The notes beneath the pieces were generated by a model. It was given only the letters and a program-made list of their open reading frames with translations. It searched no databases and was not told the DNA's origin. 64,000 nucleotides of DNA. Origin: Chrysomallon squamiferum (lineage: Eukaryota; Mollusca; Gastropoda; Neomphalida; Peltospiridae). Position numbers and translations under genes: made by a program. The stretch lies in assembly GCA_012295275.1 (NCBI GenBank), contig CM022673.1, positions 12,930,288-12,994,287 on the forward strand, read 5' to 3'. Positions 24,752-36,347 of this stretch are shown in pieces (position 1 is the stretch's first letter; every line of letters starts with the position of its first letter).

Positions 24752-27459
24752 TTACAGTTTGATACTTAAATTATAATCACCTTCAGTAAGAGGTTGCACT
24801 GAAAGTCTAGCCCTGGTAAAAAGAGAGATGTTTTTCAGTGGTCCACCTGTCTCTTTGTGTTGAAGATGTAACGTTTTCAGTTCTGACAGTGGAATGTATC
24901 TTTTCAAATCTCGTACATACTTCACATCAACCATACACCAGCGAGGGTTATCTTTCTTAGCTGAGCTGTAATAATTATACCCATAAAATATCTAACGTAT
25001 ATCTGAATTATATTTAACAAGTATGATGTTACATAAAAAATAAACCCCACCCTATAAAAAACAAACATAACTAAAATAATTCTGATACACATTAATTTTT
25101 TAATTTTTTTAAAAAAATAATAATAAATGAAGCTAATGCTACTCAGTCTTATAGGAGTTTTGTAAACACAAAATGTCAACAGTTTGAAAATGTTATTTTT
25201 AACACACACACACACACACAAATTTAACGAATTCATATAGTGGTCATAAAAAAAAAAAATTGTTTGTACACATCCAAATAAATGTTCTGTTTGTTTTTAA
25301 ATCTTCAGTTATTAATACATACAGCAATTTTACCAGTGACATACTTAGGAATAATAAAAATATATATAAAAAAAGTTGTAAATCATTAGCTATGTTGCCC
25401 TATCTTTCATCCATTTTTCATTTTTCATTTTTCTTTCTTCTTTTTTCAATTTATTTTTATTACATTGCTACATTATTATATCATTAATACATACAAAAAA
25501 GAACAGCTTACCTATTTTATTACCAGCAAAGAATTATTTTGATATAAATAAAATAATCACTTGGAAATATATAATTATTTAACTACACAGATACACTTAA
25601 AAATAAAATTACTATATACCTGTCATAATAAGGACTCTTTGAATCAAACTGTGTGTGGTCTGGATACCCCTCTTTAACTATCTGAATTAAAAGATCATTT
25701 CTCATTAAACTGTTTTCTTCTTTCATAAATGTAAACAAATTATTATTAAATATTAAAATATAAATTTGATCATTAAAGAAGTAAGTAGTTAAAATAAATA
25801 AATAAATAAATGAAGTAAACACTTTCAAAAGTCATGGACAGTAAATTGCTATTCCGATAATTTAAAATCAAATCAAAATTATGCTGCATTTTTAATAGAA
25901 TATTAATTAAATCATCTGAGGAATAAAACAACAAACTTGACCACAAAATACCTCACAAATTCCTGCAATTCCTGGTTCTTTACAGTTGCTGTGATAAAAA
26001 AATACCTGGTGACCAATTTTCATCTGGTCTCGCATAAAATTTCGTGCCTGGAAAAAAATAAAAAAGAAGATAATAAATAGATATTAAAATTAAATTATAT
26101 AATGTATTTTTTAAGAAAAAAATTAAAACATACTTTAAGAAACAACAGAATTTAAAAATGTAAGAGAAGTGAAATTATTAAATGGGTTTCAGGGTCACTG
26201 AAATTTCTTTTACATTAATTTTGCTCTAACTACTTGAATTAAGAACAAACTACACTGTAATGCTATGTGATAATTACAATATTAATACTGATTTTCAGTG
26301 ATACAGTCTAATTATGTGCAAATTTCTATCTTATTATCATGTCATTGGTCAAATGATATTATACAATTCAAACCCATATTGAACTATCCTTTCTGTGAAC
26401 TCACTACAATTAGGTATTGCTGGTTTTTGGGTGTGTAATTAATTAAGCAAATAAAAAAATCAATATTTATTAGTTTTGTCTGTTGTTACCTGAGGCAGGA
26501 AATGATTTGATGTAATGCCACAAACTCCAAGACTTTTACTAGGAATGGATAATTTATACACATCTTATTAAATTCAGGTAAGCATTTACGAAACACTTTA
26601 ATACATGTAATGTTCTCAGGTGCATAAAATAGTTCAGTGGGCGTACAGTGCAGTGAAATAATAGAAAAAAAATCCATTTGAACCTCTTTGTTTTTATACT
26701 GTTCTTTGTTGTTATTATTTAATTATTTATCTATTATTATATATATTTATTATTATTAAAGTTATAGTTATTTTTATTAGTAGTAGTAGTAGTAGTAATT
26801 TTATCATTATCATCATAATTATTATTGTTATCATTATTGTTATTATTATTGTTAATAATAATAATATTATTGTTGTTGTTATTTCAGTCATTTTCTAATG
26901 TTTTGTAATATTTAAATTATAAATAGTAAAATGAACCTGGTAATTTCTGACACCATCCCAGCATGCAGTTTGATTTGGCTCTTTTTTCAAGTCTTCCAAC
27001 CCAAACTGAAAAAAAGTTAATTAGTGAGTTTTTAATAAAATTAAATATGGAAAGAACTGATGCATCAGTCTAAATGAGTTGTTATTGTTATATATTATAA
27101 ATTAATATGCACATAGGTTTTATTTGTGATTTGTGTGTTTACACGGGTATATACTGATGTAAGTAATCAATATGTGTGAAAAACCCCTAAAAAAAACACA
27201 CCCAGCAAACATGTTATTAATATAATTTTAAAAATAAAAACAATAATAATAATAAGAAGATGAAGTCACCTTGACATCTACTCCTTTTTCAATACGACTT
27301 TCTGGCTCTGATTTCATTAACCAGTGTTTGTATGTTGCTGAAACTTCTGAACGTTTTGAAATCTTTGCCTTTTTTAAACTGGCAATCCCATCACCTTCTG
27401 AAGATATATATCAAAACATGCATATTCTCAATCTAAAAAACAATATTAGTCTTACAGAG

Positions 27460-27547
<88 letters not shown>

Positions 27548-27852
27548 TGCAATACTGTTTTAATAATAACTTGCTTTAAATTAAATAAAATAAAAAATGT
27601 TAAAGGTTTTTATACATTTTCGAAATTTCAGTGATAAAAAGAAAAAATTGAAATAAAACTACTGATTCACTGCAAACGTGACAGCTGATCATCAAAAATA
27701 TTTCCAAGTCATTGTCATTGCTAATAATCAAAATTGTTATTAAAAATTTGAATGACACTCTATTAAAATTTTTAATCTGTAATCATTCCGTTTAGAGAGA
27801 TATTCACTCAATATTTACCCATCTGATTAATTCTTTTTCTTTTAGGTGGCAT
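24752..27852 (-). CDS. THYN1: Thymocyte nuclear protein 1 homologue, EVE domain
   Basis: Six exons on the minus strand join in phase: 27852-27819, 27397-27270, 27005-26937, 26047-25952, 25681-25620 and 24965-24752, giving 200 residues. A short basic N-terminus (PPKRKR, KKAKISKR) suggests nuclear localisation. An EVE domain fills residues about 36-196. Near-identical family blocks are HWLMKSEPES, CWDGVRNYQARNF, FFYHSNCKEPGIAG, KEGYPDHTQFD and the final TGGPLKN and LSVQPLT. EVE domains are PUA-like folds; THYN1 has been reported to recognise modified cytosine in DNA. The last acceptor is fixed at 24966: using the CAG five bases downstream would create an immediate stop. The (GA)n tract at 27464-27545 is in intron 1. 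The start codon faces LRRC56 across a short shared promoter region. Length and exon content are ordinary for the family, and no defects are seen. Confidence 0.96.
27464..27545. repeat. (GA)n microsatellite in THYN1 intron 1
   Basis: An uninterrupted run of about 41 GA dinucleotides, roughly 300 bases inside the THYN1 gene from its start codon. Confidence 0.95.
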
Positions 27853-28200
27853 ATTTCGATTTTGATTTTCCCTCGCTCCGTTCAGTATGTCACGTCCTAT
27901 AAATAAGATGTATAGCATTTTGCGCATGCGTAGATTGTGAAGCATTCCAAGATGGAGTTGTTGTGTCCGTTGCGACGTTCGTTTTTGTAGCGTTGGAATG
28001 ACTGTGTTTTATGTTTTAAATGACAAATATGACAGCGACAAGAACCTGTTGATGCTTCATGGTATTTTAATGTATTTATTATTATATAGTTTAGTAACTT
28101 ATTTTAAAAATAATTCATTACCGGGATGTTATTAGTTGGTTGTTATGGAAGAATTAGACTGCGTTCAACTTGTTTTTACTAAAGGTATACACAAAATTTT
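27853..28200. promoter_or_regulatory. Bidirectional promoter, THYN1 and LRRC56
   Basis: A locally GC-richer patch between the divergent start regions. It holds TGCGCATGCG at 27921-27930, which matches the core of the NRF1 palindrome, an element common in animal bidirectional housekeeping promoters. A TCACGTCC half-CRE/E-box-like site sits near 27889 and a YY1-like AAGATGG near 27949. The LRRC56 coding start is 1.2 kb downstream, so a non-coding LRRC56 first exon probably begins here. Possible donors are near 28061 and 28185. Motifs are seen directly; the function is inferred. Confidence 0.5.
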
Positions 28201-28466
28201 TAGCGTAAACATTTTACTTTTATTATAATAATTAAAAATATATATTTTTTCAGTAAGAGAGCAAAGTTTATCTTTATCACAAGTGTTAACACTTAAAATA
28301 TAGAATGACATTTTGTGTCGGATTTTCAAGCTCAATTTACCACTTCTTTAAGTAAATAAAATATACCTTATTTAAATTTCGTGGTAGTTAAATAATTTAA
28401 TTTTATAGGTAATCTTCAACAATTACAGCATAAAAATCTGTATGTAAAATCATAAAAATATATACA

Positions 28467-28470
<4 letters not shown>

Positions 28471-28545
<75 letters not shown>
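28471..28545. repeat. (TG)n microsatellite
   Basis: About 37 uninterrupted TG dinucleotides in the presumed first intron of LRRC56. Such tracts can adopt Z-DNA and are highly polymorphic. Confidence 0.95.
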
Positions 28546-28546
<1 letters not shown>

Positions 28547-29148
28547 GACCTATGTTAATGCCACGTTTTTAATTACTCATTTAATAATAATAATCATTTT
28601 TTGAAATGAAATATGTGTGCATGACTTAGAGATTAATGTTTAACCATGGAAATATTAAAACAAAGATATTCTTGAATTTTGATGCAGAAATATATTCAAT
28701 GAATTAATGGGGTCTGAACAGCTCCACATGCTTCCATTGTGTAAAAAAAACTTTAACATTTTTTAAAATTATTACTTATTTTATAGTACCATGTCAAAGA
28801 GTCATCATTAACTGATAGAAAAACTTTATTCAAAATTGGTACTTATGTACAAATTTTGGCAGATCAACCCTTCGTTTATCAATTGTTATTTACATTGATA
28901 TAAATTCCACAAAAAAATGTCAGCTATTTAATTCACATCATTAGACCTAGGAATTTTTTTACTTACTGTAAGTCTGTCATTTTGGACTGCTGAAATAGCC
29001 AAGTGCTATCATTATAATTATTTTAATTATTTTATAATTTGTTCTTAACTCTAATTTTGTATTTATTTTGTAGGTGTGATGTTTACTGGTAGATTTTTAT
29101 GAAATTGCAAATAGGCAATTCATGATCTGTGTTTTCATATACATTTAA

Positions 29149-32100
29149 ATGGCTTTAGCTCAGAATGCTCTTCAGATGCAAAGGTGAGATCTTGTTGTAG
29201 AATGTACAATATTGTGTTATTTCAATTTAAATTGATTCAGATTTTGTCACGATTTCAATCATTCATTGCTAGATTTAGTCATAATTAATTAAAGATGTAT
29301 AATTTAAGTATGAAAGGATTAAATTTATTTGTTAAATGTTTTTATTCTCTGTCAGTGCTAGCTAATACATTTATACAACTTCTCTTATCTTTGGACTTCA
29401 CCATGTATAAATTTGGTCTTGAAAATGTTTTTCTTTTTTTCAAATACATATACTTTGAATGTTATTTATTTACTTACCATCTATTGCTAATATAAGAGTA
29501 TATTGTTTATTTTTTAAATTAGTTTGTTTATTTTATTTGTAGTGTCTACAACATGGAACCCAATCTGCAGATTCCAGGCACAGGTCTTGCTCGAGGAGTG
29601 CATATCACTGAGTACAAAGAAACCAGGATCAACCCCAACCCACTGGTTTTTGAGGAATCAGATCTGCTTATGGAACAGTACTTATCCCCCAGTAAATTGG
29701 TAAACTATTTTTTATATTTCACCGAATCATTCTCAAAGATGTTTAAAAATATGTGTGTAAAAGATATTGAAACTAAATGTCTACCAATTTTAAAATAATA
29801 AATGGGAAATTTATTATTAGCATTTTTACAATGGAGTCCTAGCTTAAGTAAATATTAAGTAAAATTTGCCACACCAATAAAAATACAGAAAAAGCAAATA
29901 CTGTTTAAGATCTGTTTATTTAAAATATGCATTTTGACTACACACATTAGCCTCCAACAAAATAATATTTTTAAAAATATATAAAAGGAGAGTTTTCACA
30001 GCATTTTTTATGTAATGAAATTTATTAATTTCTATAGCAATAGAGCTATTTCCCATTCCACTGTGTATGTGCCCGTTGCTGGGTAAATCGTGAGATCTTA
30101 CCAAAAAAGCAATCATGTTGTAATGGGAGGCCACAACCATCATTCAGCTATTAACTATTCTAGTAGCAGAAGTCTCGGAAATTCGTTATCCTTCCATTAT
30201 TATCTATATCCGAATCATTTGTGGGTAATCACTTCACATAGAAATGAAAAATATTTTAATGTTTTCTGCAAACACGAGGATTTGTTAGCACAGTGTTTAG
30301 GTGGGAAGCCAGTGAACGACAAGAAACATGGACTATATTCCCACTCTGAATATAATATGGGACGGGAAATTGTCACAATCACCTAGGATAACAAATGAAA
30401 TTAATGACATCGTTCAGATAACTTCATAGAACAATACTTTCAATTATGGTCTTAATTATTCAGTCTACCTCAACTAGTTGAGGTGTTTGCTGCTTGGAGT
30501 CACAAATACTTAGTAGAGGTTGTACAAGTATGTAGGTGTTTTTGTGAGTATATGAGTAAAGGTACAATCTTCAGTGTAACAATTATATGTTATTCCAAAA
30601 TAAATGGTTCATTTATAGACTTTTTTTTAAGCGTAAAGTATGTATACTTGACTGTGTTTGTACTAATTACACCTAACAATAACTGTAATTAGACAAGTAA
30701 CTGGTTTTAACACTGTAAGGAAGTAAGTTGCTTACATTTCCTTCATAAACAAAAGGTTTAATTAATCATGTTACTGTATGTTTTGTTTGATGATCATAGT
30801 GTGCGGCCATGTTGTCAGTGTTCAGTCAGAGATGTGTCTGCAACAAAGGTGTACATACTCTGGCTGTAAATGGTCTCATTGCAAAGACTTGCTGAACAAA
30901 CAAGTTATTACCAATGTTTGTAGTGCTTCTATGGGTGATGGGCACCTGCTACCTGTCGATCTGGACATGCATGCACAATAGGAATGCAAAATATCTCTAT
31001 TTGCAGTTTGATTTGTGACAGATTTTGCTATGTTGAAACTGAATTTTAAAATTAATACTAAAAAAAACCCCATTTCTGAAGTTTTTAATTAAAATATTAA
31101 ACAAAAAAGGTTCTTTGTTTTTGTATGAATAAACATATGTGTTCTCTAAAATGTCACTTTATAATTTACATATATGATTATTAGCAAATTTGTTATTTTT
31201 GCAAAATCGATTTTTATGCACTAACCATTTCTAAGCTATATTTGAAAACAGGGGGAAAAAAAGATTTATTGTAACAACAACTATTCATAACTACTGTAAA
31301 TCATGAAAGAAGAATTTTACTAGTTGGATTATTAAAACAAACTCAGAATTGATCTGTTTAAAAAAGTATTTGGTTTATATATTTTGAGTTGGGTAATAAA
31401 TTATGTTAGTAATTAGGTGAAACATTATTTACTTATATTTATAATTTTTCATTTAAAAAGTTCATGATTTACAATGCTTTTTATATTATTTTTTAAAATT
31501 CTTTTAATTTAAAAAAAAATAATAATTATTTTTTTAAATCTCAGTTTGATACTTGATGGGGATCTGATATCCTGGTGTTGGCATGCTTTGTTAATTTTTA
31601 TTATTTATTTTCGTTACCTTTGCAGTCTGCTTTAATTGTTGTCACCTACTGCGTGTTAACAACACATTTTTATCCCAATTCAGACAGATCATTTTCATTG
31701 CTATAATTATTTTCACAAGGTATATTTGCACAGATGCAATAATGAAAATTTAATTTTTTTGTACACTCACCTGTTTGCATGATAATAGGGATATGAATGT
31801 TTTTTTAAGAAATCAATTTATTTCTTGGTCTGAGCTTGATCAATGCAAACAACAAAAAAAAACATGCTGTCATTTTGGAGTCAGATCCCTGCCTCTTAAG
31901 TCATTGGCAAGTATCACAATTTAAAACTGGATATGCACAATCTAAAAAATAATTTAAGTGTATATCAAGGGCATTTTTTTCTTCTTTATTTCTTCACCAG
32001 CAGAGCACAGACCATGACTTTCAAACAGAAAATTTAACTGAGGTAGGGACCATATTTTGTCGTGTGCAAATATGCCTTGTAAATAGATATAGCAATAGAG

Positions 32101-35100
32101 AAATTAATTTATAACTCATTGTAAAATGCAGAACATTTTCAGTATGATCATAAAAAAAATACAAATATATAATGGACATCATTGACATATTCTGTGTAAT
32201 ATGGGTTTATTTAAAATGAAAAAAAAAAGATAATGAATAATAGTTTGAGATATTTGTCTATATTCCATGAAAATTATTTATCCTGTATGTAGCATTCAGT
32301 TGTTTCCTCTCATTTGTTCTTTCATTTTCTAACATTTTGATGTTACACATCATATATCTACTTTCTTCATTTATCTTTTCAACTTACCAAAAATGTTATA
32401 TTTATCATTTAATAATGTCTTCATTGTCAGCGTCTCATAACTGGCATAGAAAATCTAGAAGAAGTGGAATCGTTAGAGTTGAAAGTCAATACAGAGGAAA
32501 CAAGTCTTGGTAACTTTGGCTCTTTGTTACCCAATCTTCATCAGCTGAAACTGTCTGATAGCGTGATACCAAGAATACGGTATATATATTTTTTCAGTCT
32601 CAGTATGATATGTTTCAATATAGTACATGAGTATAATTTTAAAAATGTTCTTTTGAAAGTGCTAATTTGTTGTTAATACATTTAAAGATTGACTAAACAT
32701 TTGTAGAATTAAATAAAATAATGTCTATTCAGTATCAGCCAGGTATAAAAATACTTTCCCCAAAAATGGAAAAAAAGAAAATGTCCTATTAAAAAAATGT
32801 CCAGTCAGGTGAAAGCAAATTTATGTAAATATTCCCTCCTTTTTCACATTCTCAGAGATTTAGGTTCATCATTACGAAATGTTCATGTTATGTGGATGTC
32901 TCGTTGTGGTTTGAGTGAGCTTGATGGAATATCCTCCATGTCCAGTCTGAAGGAAGTTTATTTGTCCTACAATGACATAGCAGACATTAGTCCTCTCAGC
33001 ATGCTCGACACACTTCAGATTCTTGATCTAGAGGGGTAGGTAATTTAGTATTTGGGTTTTTTCTTCTGTTTTTTTAAAGACTTCTGAACATCTATTCAGA
33101 GTATTTAAAATTAAGGCAGTTTATTATGTTTTACATTTTTTTGCAGGTTAAATTTTTAAAATTTACACAGACACACACACACACTAAAAAAAATATAATT
33201 CTGTGAAAACATTTTTTTTTTTACCACATCTAAATCTTATACAGATGCGAGAATTACATTCCTTGTTTTAAAAATGTCTTCTGTGTTAAACATAGAATTC
33301 TTTTTTAATAATTTTTCAGAAACAATATTGATGACATAGCTCAGATTCAGTACCTCTCTCTATGTCAGAATCTAAAGAGTCTGGCGTTGGAAGGAAACCC
33401 TGTCTGTGTTATGTCTAGTCCAGACAGTCAGGAGGTAATTTAATTAGCAGATAGAACTGTTTTATAATTTACATTTTTAAAAATTCTTTCGGTAAAACTT
33501 GCAGAATCATTTCCCTGCACCAGATTTATCTTTGCCTTTTTTATGACTTGGTGAACAAGATAAAAACATAATGAAGCATCCTTCTGGTGTTTGGTTGTTT
33601 TACGGTATAATGTGACATGATGTTTAATTTACATTATATATGTTTTTCTTTTTCTTTATGTATATTTTTCTGTTTTTAAGGTTTCGTACAATTATCGATC
33701 TGCTGTAAAAAAGATTTTGCCTCATCTTCGAATTCTTGATGATGAAGCTCTAATTGAAGGTCACAAACCAAAGGTCAAACCCAATGCCTTTGATGATGAC
33801 TGGGCCTATCTTCAGGAATTGCAGAAGGATGCTTTGATGATGGAAGAATCTATTGAAAGTATTGATGCAGCTGATGCAGGTATCGAGTCTTGAGAAATAG
33901 TAGTAATCAGTTTTGTATGATAATCTAAGATAACCTAAATCTGCTACTGTGAAGACTCATTAATTAGGAGGAAAAGCAGTCATTGTTTAAATTCATAAAC
34001 CTTATCACCAGCAGAGCACAGACCATGACTTTCAATCAGAAAGTGGTTCAAAATTGGCACAACCTATTTTAAAGGATACTTTGAATTGTTTGTTTTTTCA
34101 TAAAATAAAATTCTTGAATGAAAACCATAATTATCACAAACATTTATTTTTACACGATACTGTTCATCTTTGTATGCTGTGAAATACTCACTTATTAACA
34201 ATAATAGTTTGAATTCAGTACTCGAAGATTTTTGTTTTTGTTGTATGAAAACCATACATTTTGTTATAACAAAACAACATTTTTTTCAGGAAATGTATTC
34301 CTGTATGTTTGTTAATCGTTCTTCTGTCTTGTTATTTAGTAGACAGCTCCTCTCCAAAGTCACCTGAGAATTCACGACCTCCTTCTGCTGCACTTCGACC
34401 AGCTACCTCCTACCGACCTGGCTGTTCCCTTCGCCCAAAGTCAGCGTTCCGTCCCCTCTCTGCTAACCGACGCCCAGCCACTGTAGCAGCCACTCGTGTC
34501 ATCAGCGACATTCGACCCATGACAGCCAACAGACCTTTCTCCAGTGGTAAGTTTTTTTTGTTTTTTAAGTTCGTTTTTTGAAGAAAAGAAAAAAAGAACT
34601 AAATGTATGTTTTACATTATTGGTAAGATATTGCTTAAAAGAATGTACAAAACAAAAGGTCACAACTAAATGTAAATTTTACAGTACTGACTTGTCAGTT
34701 AATATACTTTCAATAAAGTTAATTTTCATTCTTAGATGCTGTCGATTTAGACATAGATCCAGTTAGTGATTTGACTGCAGGCATAGTTATCTGTGGTAAC
34801 CCATCAAGAGCATTGCGGTCACGAAAAAAACCAAGAAATTCTGAAGGAGATGGAGAACATATAAAAACTAGACTTTTTGCAGAGGTATACCAATGGTTTC
34901 TTTTAAATAAAATTATCTTGCTCATACAGAAAATTAATTTTGTGTAGTAAGTCTAGAAGTTAATGTACTTACAACTGTTTGAAAATCCATGCTATTAGTT
35001 AGTATGAATTTTGTAAGTACAGTAAAAGTTAACCACACATTTCAAATACACAATTATTGAATTAAAAGAAAGGCATTTTAAATAATATTTGTTGTTTCAT

Positions 35101-36347
35101 AGTTGAAAGTTTTGTTGGATTTTTTGCTGGTGATCTTTTCTTTATCTCTTTTTTTTTTTTTTTTTTTTTTTTTAATTAAAAAAATATAATTATAGTGGAC
35201 TGCTGCATGCTTTGTTGTTTTCAGAAGACATGTGAAGAAGACATAAATGAACAACTTGAACATGATCACCATTTAGCAGATGTAGTGCAGGAGCTGAAAG
35301 ACTGGAGAATACATCATGAAAAGTCAGTTCTATTCTTTATTTTTGTTATATATATGTGTGTGTGTCTTAGTTTGTGTTTCTTGTTTAATCATTAGATAAA
35401 ACAGTCTAATCAAATTTCCTCTCATTTTGATTAAGTTTCATTTCAATTTTGTTTCTTTTTTTTTTTTTTTTTTTCTTTTATTGTCTTTCCTGCTCTTCCA
35501 AACATCTGACATTATTAAAACAAAATTTGTATCAGTTAATGTTAAAGATAAATAATATTCTTATCATTTCTAAGCAGTGTATTGAACTATGATGAATTCT
35601 TTTCTCCAACACATTTCAGGAGAATGCAGAAAATTATGGAAAGCAAAGCTCCTCAGGTGCTAGTAATAGATGAAAATACTCGACTGTCCGACTCAGAATC
35701 AGAAAATGATGATGAGGATTTGTTTCCTGGATCATTTTCACGACAAGACTGTTTAACTGAACAAACTGTTAACAAAAACTTTAATACAACAGCTCAACAT
35801 CCCAGTGTAAAACTGAAAAGTTTTAAGCATGATGAATCTTTCGAATTGGATGATGATGAGGAGGTTGGTGGGGATGACGTTTGTAGGAAAGCTAGTCCCC
35901 CCAAAAAAACAACCAGCCGATCGCCTGGTTACATCATACAGCCTCTGTTGCCTAGGTAATTATCAAAAGTTGTTCAAAATATCGAAAATTGTGAAGACTA
36001 AATATATAAAATATCTTAATTCTATTTTTAGTCTTACGGTTTGTTTTTTTTGTTTTATTTGTATCCATAGAATTTATTTGTAAACAACTTATTTGATTCC
36101 TTTACGAATTACTGATAAGGATATTTCTGTTTATAGGTCAAATATGAAAACTCCATCAGAGTTAGTGACAACCGCAACAGGACTGGCAAAACCAGTTTTC
36201 AAAATGGCCAGCCCACCTGAAATACCTTTTCCACCCAGACCAACCACCGCGGGGGCAGGCTTAGCTTTTCTCAACTCAGCGCGCATGCGACGGCAGCATG
36301 CTGATGTTCATGCACTGCCACCTCGGCCACCAGTTAGAAAGTCCTAG
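29149..36347 (+). CDS. LRRC56: Leucine-rich repeat-containing protein 56
   Basis: Eleven coding exons join in phase: 29149-29183, 29543-29699, 32431-32579, 32856-33035, 33320-33434, 33681-33879, 34340-34546, 34736-34884, 35225-35322, 35620-35955 and 36137-36347, giving 611 residues. TAA lies in frame directly before the ATG, and the first exon begins at 29074 after TTGTAG. The N-terminus includes EQYLSPSKL. SDS22-like LRRs span about 65-215 (SLGNFGSLLP, SRCGLSELDGISS, VYLSYNDIADISPL, LEGNNIDDIAQ). An LRR cap (VSYNYRSAVKKILPHLRILD) follows. The tail carries an Arg-Pro-rich stretch, the diagnostic VICGNPSRALRSRK block and an acidic region. LRRC56 is the homologue of Chlamydomonas ODA8; it works with intraflagellar transport in maturation and delivery of outer dynein arms, and human mutations cause ciliary dyskinesia. 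It is slightly longer than my recollection of human LRRC56 (about 540 residues), mainly in the tail. Confidence 0.95.
31994..32031. repeat. 38-bp dispersed repeat, copy A
   Basis: A segment beginning TCACCAGCAGAGCACAGACC recurs at 34005-34042 with one mismatch in 38 bases. Both copies lie in LRRC56 introns, about 2 kb apart in the same orientation. It is probably a fragment of an interspersed element or a local transposition footprint. Confidence 0.8.
34005..34042. repeat. 38-bp dispersed repeat, copy B
   Basis: The second copy of the segment at 31994-32031, 37 of 38 bases identical, in the intron between the exons at 33681-33879 and 34340-34546. Similarity ends abruptly on both sides. Confidence 0.8.

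Noticed and set aside
36279-36292. Second NRF1-like GCGCATGCG site
   Set aside because: It lies within the last coding exon of LRRC56 and is explained by the Ala-Arg-Met-Arg codons.
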